Shown one piece after another: positions 25,911-35,186 of a DNA stretch of 64,000 nt. This DNA is from Roseivirga sp. UBA6061. GTDB lineage: Bacteria; Bacteroidota; Bacteroidia; Cytophagales; Cyclobacteriaceae. The notes under the pieces are model-generated. The model ran no database searches. It worked only from the letters and a program-made list of their open reading frames with translations, and was not told the origin of the DNA. Each line of letters opens with the position of its first letter. The stretch's first letter is position 1. Location: positions 1 to 64,000 of the forward strand of contig DIYF01000092.1 in the NCBI GenBank assembly GCA_002427745.1. The letters are read 5' to 3'. Both the position numbers and the translations under genes were made by a program.

Positions 25911-26771
25911 TCAGCGTTTCCAGATCAACTCGGGGATTTCCTGTTCCCGGCTGATGATACCAGCGGCTTTCAGGTGAAAGATCACGCTCTTGATCATTTT
26001 ATCGCTCACCCAGCTGTCAGCTGCCCATTCGGTGCTGTGATACCAGCGCTCAATGTCTCTTAGCTTTTGGCCATAGCGCTCGCTGGTTAGCGGAATCATG
26101 CTGTCATTGTGCATAAACTGCTGACAGCTGTCCTGAATAATATCCAGCATCTTGTCTACTGCCTCCGGAGCTTTTTCCAGTATGCGATCTGAGGCAGCTA
26201 TTACGAAACAGGGCCATGGTGTGAGATATTCGCCAATGCGCCTGAGCTTTCCCGCATCCACATAAGGCTTGGTAGTGTACTTCTCCCAGTAGAACACATC
26301 CGTTTCTCCCTCCTTTAGCGAAACAAGGGCACCGTCCAGGTTCTGAATTACAGTGAACTGGTCGGCATTCATTGTCTGGCCTTTGCTGTTGGCGTTTACG
26401 ATAGCAATGAGGTGTGAGCCTGAGCCCAGTCTGCTGATAGCATGTTTTTTGTCAAAGAGAAAGTCATGAGGCTTTAGCGGATTGTCGACTCCTGTGTGAA
26501 TGCCCCAGGTGAGTGGCGTGATCACATATTCACTGATGATTTTGCTGGGGTTACCCTTGATAATATCTGCTATGATGCCTTCAGTAAGCAAAAGGCAGAT
26601 GTCAATTTCATTTTCCCGAAGTGCCCGTGTCATCTGGCCGGTACCTCCGTAAAAATCCGTCCACTCGAGCCGGATATTTTGTTTTTTGAAATCCCCGCGT
26701 TCGTTGGCAAGGTGGATGGGTAGGTTGAAATGTTCCGGTACTCCGCCAATGCGTATGATGGTGTCGCTCAT
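25911..26771 (-). CDS. Ca3427-like periplasmic-binding-fold protein
   Basis: 286 residues. It has the NMT1/THI5-like binding-protein fold: RIGGVPEHFNLPIHLANERGD, then WTDFYGGTGQMTRALRENEIDICL and a second lobe with LKEGETDVFYWEKYTT. There is no signal peptide or lipobox, and no ABC permease or ATPase gene nearby. It therefore looks like the cytosolic Ca3427-like branch rather than a transporter component. The ligand is unknown; a thiamine-precursor-like small molecule is a guess from the fold. Confidence 0.8.
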   Translation of the reverse strand: MSDTIIRIGGVPEHFNLPIHLANERGDFKKQNIRLEWTDFYGGTGQMTRALRENEIDICLLLTEGIIADIIKGNPSKIISEYVITPLTWGIHTGVDNPLKPHDFLFDKKHAISRLGSGSHLIAIVNANSKGQTMNADQFTVIQNLDGALVSLKEGETDVFYWEKYTTKPYVDAGKLRRIGEYLTPWPCFVIAASDRILEKAPEAVDKMLDIIQDSCQQFMHNDSMIPLTSERYGQKLRDIERWYHSTEWAADSWVSDKMIKSVIFHLKAAGIISREQEIPELIWKR

Positions 26772-26946
26772 GTGCCTGTGTTGCCGTCAGTTTTGAGGGC
26801 GTGAATGTAAAGGATTCCTGATGAAAATGCGTGTTAATCTTTCATAATGGGTAGAAGGGGAGTATAGATATGATGCTTTCTGTCGGCCATACGGCTTAGA
26901 GATGACTGAAGCCCGGGATCTATACCTCTGTTGCTGGTGCTGTGAT

Positions 26947-27375
26947 CTATACCGGGAAAGTAAGGTGGTCAGAGAGCATTGTGGCCAGTATCACCAGACG
27001 GATGGTCCAGCTTAGGGTACGAATCCAGTTAGTCATGATCAGCCGGTTAATCAACGCTGTTGTGGCATGCCGTGCCAGCTTTAAATGAATAGGTACCTGA
27101 AATATAGCCGTACTCAATGCGATGACTCCCAGCAAACCTACATTGAGGAAATGCAGTAGTTCGGGATAGTGATAGAGGAGGTATAAGCCCGAAGAAAGCT
27201 CTATCGCCATCATGGGTACGGTGACAAAGCCTGTGACGAAATTCTTTCTTTCGTAACCCGGGAATTTGTCAAGGGCAATTTCATGAAACAGGGGATAGTG
27301 CACCACCTGAACAAACCAACAAAGGCCTGTCATAAAGAAGCTGCTGATCAAGTGTATAATGAAGACTAATGTCAT
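26947..27375 (-). CDS. conserved four-TM membrane protein
   Basis: 142 residues, with four hydrophobic segments. Polar residues are conserved inside or near them: WFVQVVHYPLF with a membrane His, VPMMAIELSSGLYLL, QVPIHLKLARH and TNWIRTLSWTIR. The pattern resembles small DUF1772-like or cytochrome-like membrane proteins, but I do not assign a family. No obvious operon partner. Confidence 0.75.
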   Translation of the reverse strand: MTLVFIIHLISSFFMTGLCWFVQVVHYPLFHEIALDKFPGYERKNFVTGFVTVPMMAIELSSGLYLLYHYPELLHFLNVGLLGVIALSTAIFQVPIHLKLARHATTALINRLIMTNWIRTLSWTIRLVILATMLSDHLTFPV

Positions 27376-27406
27376 ATAGCCTGTGACTACCTTGCGGTTT
27401 TGGTTT

Positions 27407-27439
27407 TGATGATCAGGTCGTTTTCAGACCTGATCATCA
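27407..27439. repeat. 13-bp perfect inverted repeat after the patatin gene
   Basis: TGATGATCAGGTC (27407-27419) pairs exactly with GACCTGATCATCA (27427-27439) around a seven-base loop. It lies just after the patatin stop. On the transcribed strand it is followed by A residues rather than T, so it is not a standard terminator. Confidence 0.6.
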
Positions 27440-27448
27440 GGCAGAAGT

Positions 27449-28498
27449 TTAGTTGTTGCTGATGAGCTTACGCACTATTTCATCGAGCTGTCTGTCATTC
27501 TCAGTTAATGAAATAAAGGCTTTTCCAGCCGCTTCCAGGGCCCGCAGGTTTTCCTTTGAGGCATCATCCATTTCTGAGTTGGCCGTACCCAGCTGTGGCT
27601 CCAGCCTGTAATAAGTTGAGTTCTCTTCTCCATCCACGGTATTGAAGATTTGCTTGATCTGATAATGGACTGTTTCTGAGTTACCTGACATCATCACATC
27701 GATGATCGGCTGAATCCACTGAACGAGCCCCCAGTCTTTGGCTTTTTTGTAAGGGTAGGGCTTTCTTACACTTCCAGTGCCAATGCTGATGATCATCATA
27801 TCCTGCGCTGAGGGTTTATCGGCCTTGCCCTCAAAATCCATCGAGCGTGCTTCAGAGTAGGCACACATGGTGGGGTTGTTGGCAAATACGCCCCCATCTA
27901 CCAGGGGATAGGGACTACCGATTCTGTTCTCGACAAGTGCTGCTTCGAAATAGGTAGGGGCCGCAGAAGTAGCCCTGGCCACATCGGTTACTTTAAAGTC
28001 ATTGATCTCGTTATGAGCGCGCTGCTGTCTGAAGAAAAAGGCATTTCTGTTTTGAAGATCATAGGATGTGACCAGACATGCCTTACGCAACTCGCTGAGC
28101 CAGGTATCGCCAAAATTCTCGCGTAGTGCCTCTTCAATGGCATTGGCGCTGTATTTCTCATCCAGCAGACCTGCCCCGGATCTTAGTTTCTGCATAAAGC
28201 TGACGTCAAAAATGTCTCCTCCTCTTTCCAGATAGAGATTTACGGCTTGTTGGGCATTAAATTTGGATCTCTCAGGATTTTCCGGGTCGGGCATCAGGTA
28301 AAAGCAGCTGAGAATACCTCCGGTACTTGTTCCCGCTATTAAGTCAAAATAATCTGCGATTCGCGCTTCCGGATTACCCGTGGCGATCTGAAGCTTTTCT
28401 TCCAGCCGGGCTACAATTACTCCGGGCAGAACACCTCTGATACCACCTCCGTCTATTGATAAAATGCATACTTTTTTTCCTGTGCTGCCTTCAGCCAT
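27449..28498 (-). CDS. patatin-like phospholipase
   Basis: 349 residues. It is a lipid acyl hydrolase of the patatin type. The oxyanion glycines are in SIDGGGIRGVLPG, the nucleophile elbow is AGTSTGGIL, and the catalytic Asp lies in VDGGVFANNP, completing the Ser-Asp dyad. No signal peptide, so it acts in the cytosol or at the inner membrane face. Patatins can be CBASS effectors, but no cyclase or sensor gene is adjacent, so it is probably a stand-alone lipase. A dyad repeat lies in its upstream region. Confidence 0.92.
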   Translation of the reverse strand: MAEGSTGKKVCILSIDGGGIRGVLPGVIVARLEEKLQIATGNPEARIADYFDLIAGTSTGGILSCFYLMPDPENPERSKFNAQQAVNLYLERGGDIFDVSFMQKLRSGAGLLDEKYSANAIEEALRENFGDTWLSELRKACLVTSYDLQNRNAFFFRQQRAHNEINDFKVTDVARATSAAPTYFEAALVENRIGSPYPLVDGGVFANNPTMCAYSEARSMDFEGKADKPSAQDMMIISIGTGSVRKPYPYKKAKDWGLVQWIQPIIDVMMSGNSETVHYQIKQIFNTVDGEENSTYYRLEPQLGTANSEMDDASKENLRALEAAGKAFISLTENDRQLDEIVRKLISNN

Positions 28499-28532
28499 GA
28501 TTTTTGGGTTTTGGTTGGTTTGAATAAAAAAT

Positions 28533-28589
28533 GTGAGCTACTGCCCTGATTTTTAAATTAACATAAAGTTCAAAATAATGGTAGCTCAC
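28533..28589. promoter_or_regulatory. inverted repeat upstream of the patatin gene
   Basis: GTGAGCTAC (28533-28541) and its exact reverse complement GTAGCTCAC (28581-28589) flank 39 bases of A/T-rich sequence. They sit 35 to 91 bases before the patatin ATG. This may be an operator pair for a dimeric regulator or two half-sites for DNA looping; no regulator is identified. Confidence 0.35.
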
Positions 28590-28666
28590 TGCAATTTTAC
28601 AGAGCAGAGATAGGAGTGAATTGAGTGTTACCCGCAAAACAGGCTGGCCCAATACAGCCATTATGG

Positions 28667-29728
28667 CTATTCCAGAGCCTCCAGGAGCTTTGTCATAATG
28701 GTGTAGGATCTGCCTTGTCCGTATCCCGGGCCATAGGCACTTGAAGTGAGGGCGATGACCAGCCTTTCCTCTGGTACAACAATCAGGTGGTTGCCGCCAT
28801 TACCGGAAGCAAAGAGGTAACCCAGCTTTTTCTTTCCGTAGGTTCTGGATGATTTATACCACAAAAATCCATAGGCATCGGCAAATGGAAAGTAGTCCGT
28901 CAGATTGAATTTTTGATGTTCCAGGAGTTCTTTCATAAAGCCGGGATCAATCAGCTGGTCGCCATGCCACCGGCCCTTGTTGAGTACGAGCAGGCCCAGT
29001 TTGGCAAAATCCAGGGTGGTGATATAGAGATTGCCTGCTGCACCTGTCTGGTTGGCAGCATTGGTATACCAGTACACCTGTTCTATGCCCATAGGAGTGA
29101 ACAGCTTTTGTAGGGCATAATCTCTAAGGCTCATACCGGAAGCCTCTTCTATGGCTAAGCCGATTAAGAGGGCATGGATGTCGGCATATACCCATTGTTG
29201 TCCGGGCCGGGTCTTCAGAGGAACGTTGAGCAGGTAGTCTTTCCAGTCGTCTTTCCCTATCCATTGTCCTGCCTGCCCGGGAGTTCGCGGATCATCCGTG
29301 TCGGCATCCAGGCCTGAAGACATGTCCAGCAGGTGGCGGAGGGTGATTTTTTTATAGTCCGGATTGATGGAGGGGTTCTTTTTTTCGGAAAAGAGTGAAT
29401 AGACAGTCTGATCCAGATCTTTGATCAGCCCATCTTTGATGGCCACTCCTAAAAGCAGGGCTGTGATACTCTTCCCTGCCGAGCGGATATCGTGGATAGT
29501 TTTACGCCAGAAGGTATTGTAATACGCTTCCAGCACTATTTTGTCATCTTTCATTACCACCAGTCCTCTGAAGTCTCTGTGAGGTGTTTCATCAAGGGCG
29601 GTAAGCAGGTTTTGAATAGAGTCTTTTTTAAAACCTGCGTCTTCTGGTGAAATGGTGGGAAATGTTTGCGATCGTAAACTTAGCCCTGCAAGCAGAAGCA
29701 GGCCGATGGTCAGGAAGGGGAGTCTCAT
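28667..29728 (-). CDS. secreted serine hydrolase, class C beta-lactamase fold
   Basis: 353 residues. Signal peptide at 1-20 (ending LRSQ). The catalytic Ser83-x-x-Lys86 is in IRSAGKSITALL. WVYADIHALL holds the tyrosine motif (YxD/N-like), and the late SGNGGNHLIVV plays the role of the KTG-like triad. The family covers DD-peptidases, esterases and true AmpC lactamases; this one is probably an esterase or peptidase in the periplasm. A strong hairpin lies upstream between it and the lipoprotein gene. Confidence 0.9.
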   Translation of the reverse strand: MRLPFLTIGLLLLAGLSLRSQTFPTISPEDAGFKKDSIQNLLTALDETPHRDFRGLVVMKDDKIVLEAYYNTFWRKTIHDIRSAGKSITALLLGVAIKDGLIKDLDQTVYSLFSEKKNPSINPDYKKITLRHLLDMSSGLDADTDDPRTPGQAGQWIGKDDWKDYLLNVPLKTRPGQQWVYADIHALLIGLAIEEASGMSLRDYALQKLFTPMGIEQVYWYTNAANQTGAAGNLYITTLDFAKLGLLVLNKGRWHGDQLIDPGFMKELLEHQKFNLTDYFPFADAYGFLWYKSSRTYGKKKLGYLFASGNGGNHLIVVPEERLVIALTSSAYGPGYGQGRSYTIMTKLLEALE

Positions 29729-29835
29729 GTTAAGGTCGGATATGCTGTTTAAAGACAGCAGGAGACATAAGTAGTTGCATGGACGTTCAGGCTGGTATTT
29801 CTTACTGAACCATTCTCAGGTTCTGGTTTAACAAG

Positions 29836-29878
29836 TAAAAGGCCATTATCTGTCATCATACTAGATAATGGCCTTTTA
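29836..29878 (-). terminator. 16-bp hairpin terminator after the lipoprotein gene
   Basis: TAAAAGGCCATTATCT (29836-29851) pairs perfectly with AGATAATGGCCTTTTA (29863-29878) around an 11-base loop. On the minus strand the stem ends in a T-rich arm. It separates the lipoprotein gene from the serine hydrolase gene. Confidence 0.8.
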
Positions 29879-29985
29879 AATTTACCTGCCTGCTCATCCC
29901 TTCAGTGCAGGTCTGTTGCGATTCCCTGACGCAGTTGCTATGACTGCTGAGTGGTCATGTTTATTCTCAGGACTTTAGCCTGTGC

Positions 29986-30558
29986 TTAAAGCCCCAGGCC
30001 CGGATCGAGACCAGGGCCTCCTGAATTTGAAATGTAGCAGTTGTTGATAGTCGGAGAGGTACTTCTGAGTTCAAAATAATCCGTTCTATCTGTACCGCTG
30101 CCGGTAGTTACCGACAGGATTCTGACTTCAACGTCCCCATAATTCATGGTGGCATTATTGAATACACGCAAAGGTTCTGATTGTGTTTGGTTGGCGGGAA
30201 TGGTTACCGTACCCGAGGCCACCATGGTATCTACGCCTGGTATCCCGCTGGCCTGGTCATCCATTACAACGATATGGACCATTCGGTCATAGGTGTGGGT
30301 ATAGGTGCCACTGGTTGCCCTGATGTTGTATTTGGTTCCCAGAAAACCGTCATGGAGGTTAATACAGGGACCATCCGGCACCAACTGTGCAAGTATATAG
30401 CCGGGGAGTGGCGGAGGCGTGCCACGAGAATCTTCAGGTCCGTCAGTAACAGCCAGTGATTCAAAAGGTTCCTCGGTGCTACAGGCCGAAACCAATATAA
30501 TGAGTGATAGGAATAATGCTCCGATGAGCGTGGTTTTTGAATAGTTTAACTTTAACAT
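29986..30558 (-). CDS. lipoprotein of unknown function
   Basis: 190 residues from the ATG at 30558; the frame extends to a TTG at 30570. A lipoprotein signal ends in LVSACSTEEP, so the mature protein starts at the Cys. The rest is beta-rich: an opening GPCINLHDGFLGTKYNIRATSG, then HIVVMDDQASG and MNYGDVEVRILSV. The C-terminus is Gly/Pro-rich (GGPGLDPGLGL). No family recognised. It is followed by a strong terminator, so it is probably monocistronic. Confidence 0.8.
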   Translation of the reverse strand: MLKLNYSKTTLIGALFLSLIILVSACSTEEPFESLAVTDGPEDSRGTPPPLPGYILAQLVPDGPCINLHDGFLGTKYNIRATSGTYTHTYDRMVHIVVMDDQASGIPGVDTMVASGTVTIPANQTQSEPLRVFNNATMNYGDVEVRILSVTTGSGTDRTDYFELRSTSPTINNCYISNSGGPGLDPGLGL

Positions 30559-30879
30559 TTTAGTTCTCAATTATTGTTTAATGAAATGGACACAAGCCCC
30601 TGGTCAGGAAGGAGTGGAGATGCCCGTTGACTTCATGGGCTTGTCCTCCCTGCTGAGGGGATTTTATTATGGATGAGTGACTGATCAGTATTATATTTTT
30701 TTGATTATGAAATGATGATTGACCCTATAAAAGAACCGTTTAAACCATAAGGGCAGGAAACCCTGATCTGTCTGTTAGTTATGGGCGAATAGAAAAGGTG
30801 AGCACCGTATGTAGCGGAAACATAATTCAACCGATCTCTTCAGTAAAGAACAGGGGAGGGCTTTTCAAGAAAAGGAGAC
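30559..30879. other. intergenic region upstream of the lipoprotein gene
   Basis: 321 bases without a supported gene. An imperfect inverted repeat, ACAAGCCC (30592-30599) and GGGCTTGT (30637-30644), lies near the lipoprotein start and could fold in its leader. The remainder is A/T-rich, with no clear ORF or promoter pair. Confidence 0.4.
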
Positions 30880-31575
30880 TTATTCTTCAGCAGCGGTCTG
30901 CATCAACTTGTGTGTCTGGTACCCCAGATACCCCATATTGATATCAATGGCGGTATGGAGTGTGATGGCCAGCCAGATGTTATCGGAGATATAGTAGATG
31001 ATGCTGAATAATAACCCCAGCACAAAGGCGCTCACCATGTTTCGCTTATCAACATCTATATGTGTCAGGGCAAAAACTACATTGGTCAGAAGGAAAGCAG
31101 TAGCCAGGTGAGTATGAAGAAGGAGGAAAGAAAAAATGAATAGTCGAAATATGATCTCCTCACAAATCCCGGCACTTACTGAAAGTATGGTAAACCAGAC
31201 GAACTCCCGGTTAGATTTGGGCAGAAAGTGATAGCCGTCTCCCGTTTTATCCATAACAGAAATTGCTTTGTCGGAGGTCGATATTCTGGAGGTGGCTGCC
31301 TGAAGCACAATGAATACAAAGATCAAGGCGGCTGATATCAGGCCGGCAGTATTGAGGGTGGGGAAGAAGTTGAGAGCCGGGAGTTTATCTGTGAGACTGT
31401 TGCCGAGCACCAGCATAGTAAGTGACCAGAAAAGAATGGTCAATCGCTTGTAATAAGTGAGCCGAAAACTCCCATCACTTTTCAGACGTTTATTGCTCCT
31501 TCTGTATGTAAGCAAAAGGCTGGCAGGGTATACGAAAGCTATGAAACCAAATAATATTTGGGTGGTTAAATTCAT
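30880..31575 (-). CDS. CPBP-family intramembrane metalloprotease
   Basis: 231 residues, with about six to seven membrane segments. The catalytic residues are visible: EEIIFR (Glu-Glu-x-x-x-Arg), FALTHID with its His, and LHTAIDIN with the last His. Members of the CPBP (CAAX protease/bacteriocin-processing) family cleave in the membrane. The substrate is unknown. It lies 108 bases after an AraC-type regulator on the same strand, which may control it. Confidence 0.9.
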   Translation of the reverse strand: MNLTTQILFGFIAFVYPASLLLTYRRSNKRLKSDGSFRLTYYKRLTILFWSLTMLVLGNSLTDKLPALNFFPTLNTAGLISAALIFVFIVLQAATSRISTSDKAISVMDKTGDGYHFLPKSNREFVWFTILSVSAGICEEIIFRLFIFSFLLLHTHLATAFLLTNVVFALTHIDVDKRNMVSAFVLGLLFSIIYYISDNIWLAITLHTAIDINMGYLGYQTHKLMQTAAEE

Positions 31576-31683
31576 TCTCGGCTAAACGAAGTCTTTTGGT
31601 TTTTTTGATTTGATAATCAGGTGTATAGGTGTATAGAGTTCAACTTTAAATTGAATTAATTTTTGCTCATTTTAACCTTTGTA

Positions 31684-32241
31684 TTAAGCCAGATAGGGCC
31701 TGATCAGCTCTTCTGATCGGGTGCACCGAATTATCTCAGGTCTGCTTTTTATCCCGGGGCTGATACGGTAAATCAGGGTGTCTTCAGACTGGTCTATTGA
31801 CCTGTGGTATTCGCTGGTCAGAAGCCGAATCTCATCTAATGAAGCATCTTCTTTTACCAGGATATAGTTGTTGTGCCCGGGCTGAGCGCGTATAAATGAC
31901 AGGGTCCATAAGAAGTCTGAAGGAGACACACTGCTGATCTTTTTAAATGCCCGGGAGAAGGTCTCATAGTTTCTGTATCCCAGGTCATAGGCTACATGAC
32001 TTACACTTCGGGCTTCAACCAGCAGGCTCAGACTTTCTTTGACTTTCAACTGCTCGTGGTATTGTGTCGGAGTCAGGCCGGTATGCCGTTTGAATTCTCT
32101 GTACAGTTGGGTAGAAGACAGGCAGGCTTCATGTGCAATGTCATCAATACTCAGCTGTTCATTGATATGAAGGTTGAGAAACCTGATGACCTTTTCTACA
32201 CGACTCATAGACCGAAGATAGGGCATCTGAGAAAGATTCAT
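31684..32241 (-). CDS. AraC-family regulator, short form
   Basis: 185 residues. The DNA-binding domain is N-terminal: helix-turn-helix one is LSIDDIAHEACLSSTQLYREF, and helix-turn-helix two is SHVAYDLGYRNYETFSRAF. The remaining ~75 residues form a small alpha/beta tail of unknown role. No large ligand domain is present. It is encoded before the CPBP protease gene on the same strand. Confidence 0.9.
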   Translation of the reverse strand: MNLSQMPYLRSMSRVEKVIRFLNLHINEQLSIDDIAHEACLSSTQLYREFKRHTGLTPTQYHEQLKVKESLSLLVEARSVSHVAYDLGYRNYETFSRAFKKISSVSPSDFLWTLSFIRAQPGHNNYILVKEDASLDEIRLLTSEYHRSIDQSEDTLIYRISPGIKSRPEIIRCTRSEELIRPYLA

Positions 32242-32393
32242 ATGACGAATCTTTCCATTTTACCGGGCACCGATAAGCATGATCGTTAACGGAACAGTGA
32301 CCACCGGGAGTGGAGGTTGGTTTATAAATCCATTCCTTCCGGTATAGCAGCATGGATGGTGTTGTTCAAAAACCTTGAGTAGAAGGCCCACTG

Positions 32394-33644
32394 TCATTTG
32401 CCTGAACTGTCAGGGAGGGTGGAAGGTGTGGCCTCAGGAATAATAACCAGTCCGTCATATCCCATGATGGTTGCTTTAAGCAGCCGGCCTGTTATTTGCA
32501 ATTCTCCTTTTCTATAGGCCTGGCGTACGGGGGTGAGGTCAAAAAAAGCCCACTTACTGTCATCTACCAGCCTGGCAAAAGGGAGCAGTGAATGCAGGTC
32601 CGATTTTTTGTCCTCCATATTGAAGGGGGCGGTTTTCATACCCTCTGTTGGAAGAAAGGTATTTTGCTCACCTTTCTTCCCAACTATCATAAGATGGTAG
32701 GAAGACCTGCCTTCTGCATGAGCCAGGTGAGATACCAGGTTTCCCACATCATACAGACCAGCGTAACTTTCCGCTTTGCCCAAATGGTATGCCCCGAATT
32801 TGTAGAGTACCTTTTCGCTTTTGGTTCCTTCAGATGCCTGTTGCAGGTAGTAGTTCAAAAGCTTCGATTTCATTCCACCAATTCTTGTGGAATAACCAGC
32901 CCCATTGATTCCGTTATAAATCTGCCAGCTTTCTTCCAGATCTTTCAGTATGCTTGTGGCTTCCCGGCTTTCTCCGGCCAGGACTTCTTTCAGGTGATCA
33001 AATACAATTTGTTTAGAAGAGTAAATAAACAGCGTGTCATAATTGCCAGATTCAGCAGCTTCTTTGAACAAGTCGTCAGACAGGTCGGCCAGTCTGGTAG
33101 TCAGTTCTTTAGCGGCTTTTGATTTACATAAGGCTGACAACCTTCTGAGTGCAATTCCGGTGGAGAAGAGCGAAGCCTGATCAAGTCCCCAGATATCAGC
33201 TCGCTTTTTTGATAATCGGGTAAGCAGTTCAAACTCCTCCTTGGCACTGAAAAAGGAGAGAGCTGAGGGATTCTCCTTATGAAAGGCATCAATACGACTT
33301 GTGGGGGCCGCTGCTAAATGCCTGGCAATTGAGGCTGTGATACTGTCAATCTCGGCTACAAAAAGATCATAGTCGATATGGCTTATCAGCTCCTTTGTGA
33401 ACAGAGGGATCTCCGCCAGTCCATGGTCCTCACCAATCAGAAAGTACTTATGTTTTTCGGCCATCTCCAGCACTTTCTGCCAGCCTTGTCCCTCAAAGGA
33501 ACCATTATACGTAAACACATGCATGTTTTGCCGGGCCATGCGACTTAAAGGGCTATCCGTTTGTGCTGCTGCGCCCAGGCATCCGAAAAGACAGATAAAG
33601 CCAATGCATAGTGTTCTGAAATCAAATGACCTGGTCTGCTTCAT
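32394..33644 (-). CDS. secreted erythromycin-esterase-like protein
   Basis: 416 residues from the ATG at 33644; a GTG lies one codon earlier. Signal peptide of ~28 residues (ending GAAAQ). The diagnostic segment at about 70-100 is YFLIGEDHGLAEIPLFTKEL, with Glu and His as in erythromycin-esterase-like and ChaN-like folds. Later features are a helical middle, a VLYKFGAYHLGK segment with a His, and a beta-rich end. True EreA enzymes are cytosolic and this one is exported, so macrolide hydrolysis should not be assumed. Confidence 0.65.
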   Translation of the reverse strand: MKQTRSFDFRTLCIGFICLFGCLGAAAQTDSPLSRMARQNMHVFTYNGSFEGQGWQKVLEMAEKHKYFLIGEDHGLAEIPLFTKELISHIDYDLFVAEIDSITASIARHLAAAPTSRIDAFHKENPSALSFFSAKEEFELLTRLSKKRADIWGLDQASLFSTGIALRRLSALCKSKAAKELTTRLADLSDDLFKEAAESGNYDTLFIYSSKQIVFDHLKEVLAGESREATSILKDLEESWQIYNGINGAGYSTRIGGMKSKLLNYYLQQASEGTKSEKVLYKFGAYHLGKAESYAGLYDVGNLVSHLAHAEGRSSYHLMIVGKKGEQNTFLPTEGMKTAPFNMEDKKSDLHSLLPFARLVDDSKWAFFDLTPVRQAYRKGELQITGRLLKATIMGYDGLVIIPEATPSTLPDSSGK

Positions 33645-33845
33645 CACTCCCGATAGTTAAGTGCCGACTGTGAGGTTTGTGTTACCCATGCACAGTAGCC
33701 GACATTAATGCTAAGCATTTATATCCGTATGACTGTCAGTGACTATCGGCTTATTTCGTGAAGAAGGACTATAGTTGTGTGAATTGACTGGCATTTCAAA
33801 CCATGTAGTTTACCTCTCCGGTCTTTTTCGCTCCTTTCTATGTTC

Positions 33846-35186
33846 TTATTCCTTCACCACGGATATTGCCGAAGTCATTAACTCAAATTTTCCACTTCGG
33901 GCATCAGACCACAACACATGGAACCTTCCGTCTGCCGCAGCCGTCAAACCGAAGTAATCGCCACCCCAGGACCAACGGCCGCTTTCTGACACATGCGTAC
34001 CGGCTTTCTCATTGGCACAAGAGAGTTCATTGCCCACTCTTTGGGACTTTGTAAAGGATACTCCTCCATCAGACGAAAAGGTGATATAAGGGGAAAAGCA
34101 ACCTGTAGGGTTGTCACGGCTATCCAGCCATGATATGGCTACAATACCATCTTTATTCACAGCAATGTGAGGATCTCTGCGTGTTCCCTGAAGAGATTCG
34201 GGTAGTTCTATGGGGGTGGCATCCGACCAATAGTCCCCTTTGTACTCACCTTTGGAATACATGAAAAGAATGGATTTTCCGTCATCTCCGCCACAGACAC
34301 TGTACAAGCGGTCTTTGTAGGAACCATCGGTTTGATCAGCTGCCAGTCCGTTGGCCCTGTCAAAACAGGCTTCAGTCACCATTTTAGGAAAGCTAAAGGT
34401 CTTACCCTTGTCATTGGAAGTGATGAGCCATTCCCGTCTCTTTTCAAGCACACCTCTCCATTTTCCATCTTTGTTTCTTTTAGGCCCTTTAACCTGGCGC
34501 TGAAAGTCCTGATAGATAATCACCAGGGTACCATCTGATAATGTGGTGATCCCATCCACCGCCAGATTAAGGTTGCTGGGTATAAGCTGACCGGTTGTTT
34601 CTATGTACTGGCCGTTTTTTACAGATCTGCCCGTGTAAATGGCGGTGCGCCAGTTATTGTCTGCATCAGCAACGGACTTATGCGAGGCAATGAAAACGGA
34701 TCCGTCTCTGTTTAAAGTGGTTCGGGGACCATCATGGTAATAGCCCAGGCGTTGTGGTGTCTGGTTCCATGTCCGGCCTCCATCAGCTGAAAAGTAAGCG
34801 AAGAGCTGATTACCGGTCTGAATATCTAAGGCGGTGAGTATAGCCTCCTTTTCTGCAAGCGATACCCAGGGGTCGGCACAGAATGCTCCGGGAAGGTCAC
34901 TGCGGCTCCAGGTCCGGCCTCCGTTCTCAGAGAAGAAAGAGGCACAGCGTTCTACGAGGGCATCTGAATCTTTCAGTGTTGACCAGACCCAGCCAACCGC
35001 CAGTAAATGATCGGGGTTTGTCGGGTGCGAGGTAATATGAGGTTCCATGAATTGCTCATTGGGTAGTGATTCTCCCAATTGGATGTTTTCTCCTATTTCG
35101 ACTTTCAGGTTGCCTTGCCATGCCTGCAGGGCATTTAACAAGAGCAGGGTAAGCGCGAGTGAGAGAAAGCTTTTGCGATGTTTCAT
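33846..35186 (-). CDS. secreted sialidase-like BNR-repeat protein
   Basis: 446 residues. Signal peptide at 1-22 (ending LQAWQ). At least four Asp-box/BNR motifs are seen: FSENGGRTWSRS, FSADGGRTWNQT, SNDKGKTFSFPK and SSDGGVSFTKSQ. This indicates a six-bladed propeller. The sialidase arginine triad cannot be assigned with confidence. The protein may be a glycosidase or a non-catalytic propeller. It acts in the periplasm or outside the cell. Confidence 0.85.
   Translation of the reverse strand: MKHRKSFLSLALTLLLLNALQAWQGNLKVEIGENIQLGESLPNEQFMEPHITSHPTNPDHLLAVGWVWSTLKDSDALVERCASFFSENGGRTWSRSDLPGAFCADPWVSLAEKEAILTALDIQTGNQLFAYFSADGGRTWNQTPQRLGYYHDGPRTTLNRDGSVFIASHKSVADADNNWRTAIYTGRSVKNGQYIETTGQLIPSNLNLAVDGITTLSDGTLVIIYQDFQRQVKGPKRNKDGKWRGVLEKRREWLITSNDKGKTFSFPKMVTEACFDRANGLAADQTDGSYKDRLYSVCGGDDGKSILFMYSKGEYKGDYWSDATPIELPESLQGTRRDPHIAVNKDGIVAISWLDSRDNPTGCFSPYITFSSDGGVSFTKSQRVGNELSCANEKAGTHVSESGRWSWGGDYFGLTAAADGRFHVLWSDARSGKFELMTSAISVVKE

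Noticed and set aside
27449-28498. CBASS-type patatin effector
   Set aside because: No CD-NTase or ubiquitin-like accessory gene is adjacent. The AbiEii-like transferase is more than 3.5 kb away and is of a different family.
28667-29728. True AmpC antibiotic resistance gene
   Set aside because: The fold is shared by many esterases and peptidases; nothing in the motifs shows beta-lactam specificity.
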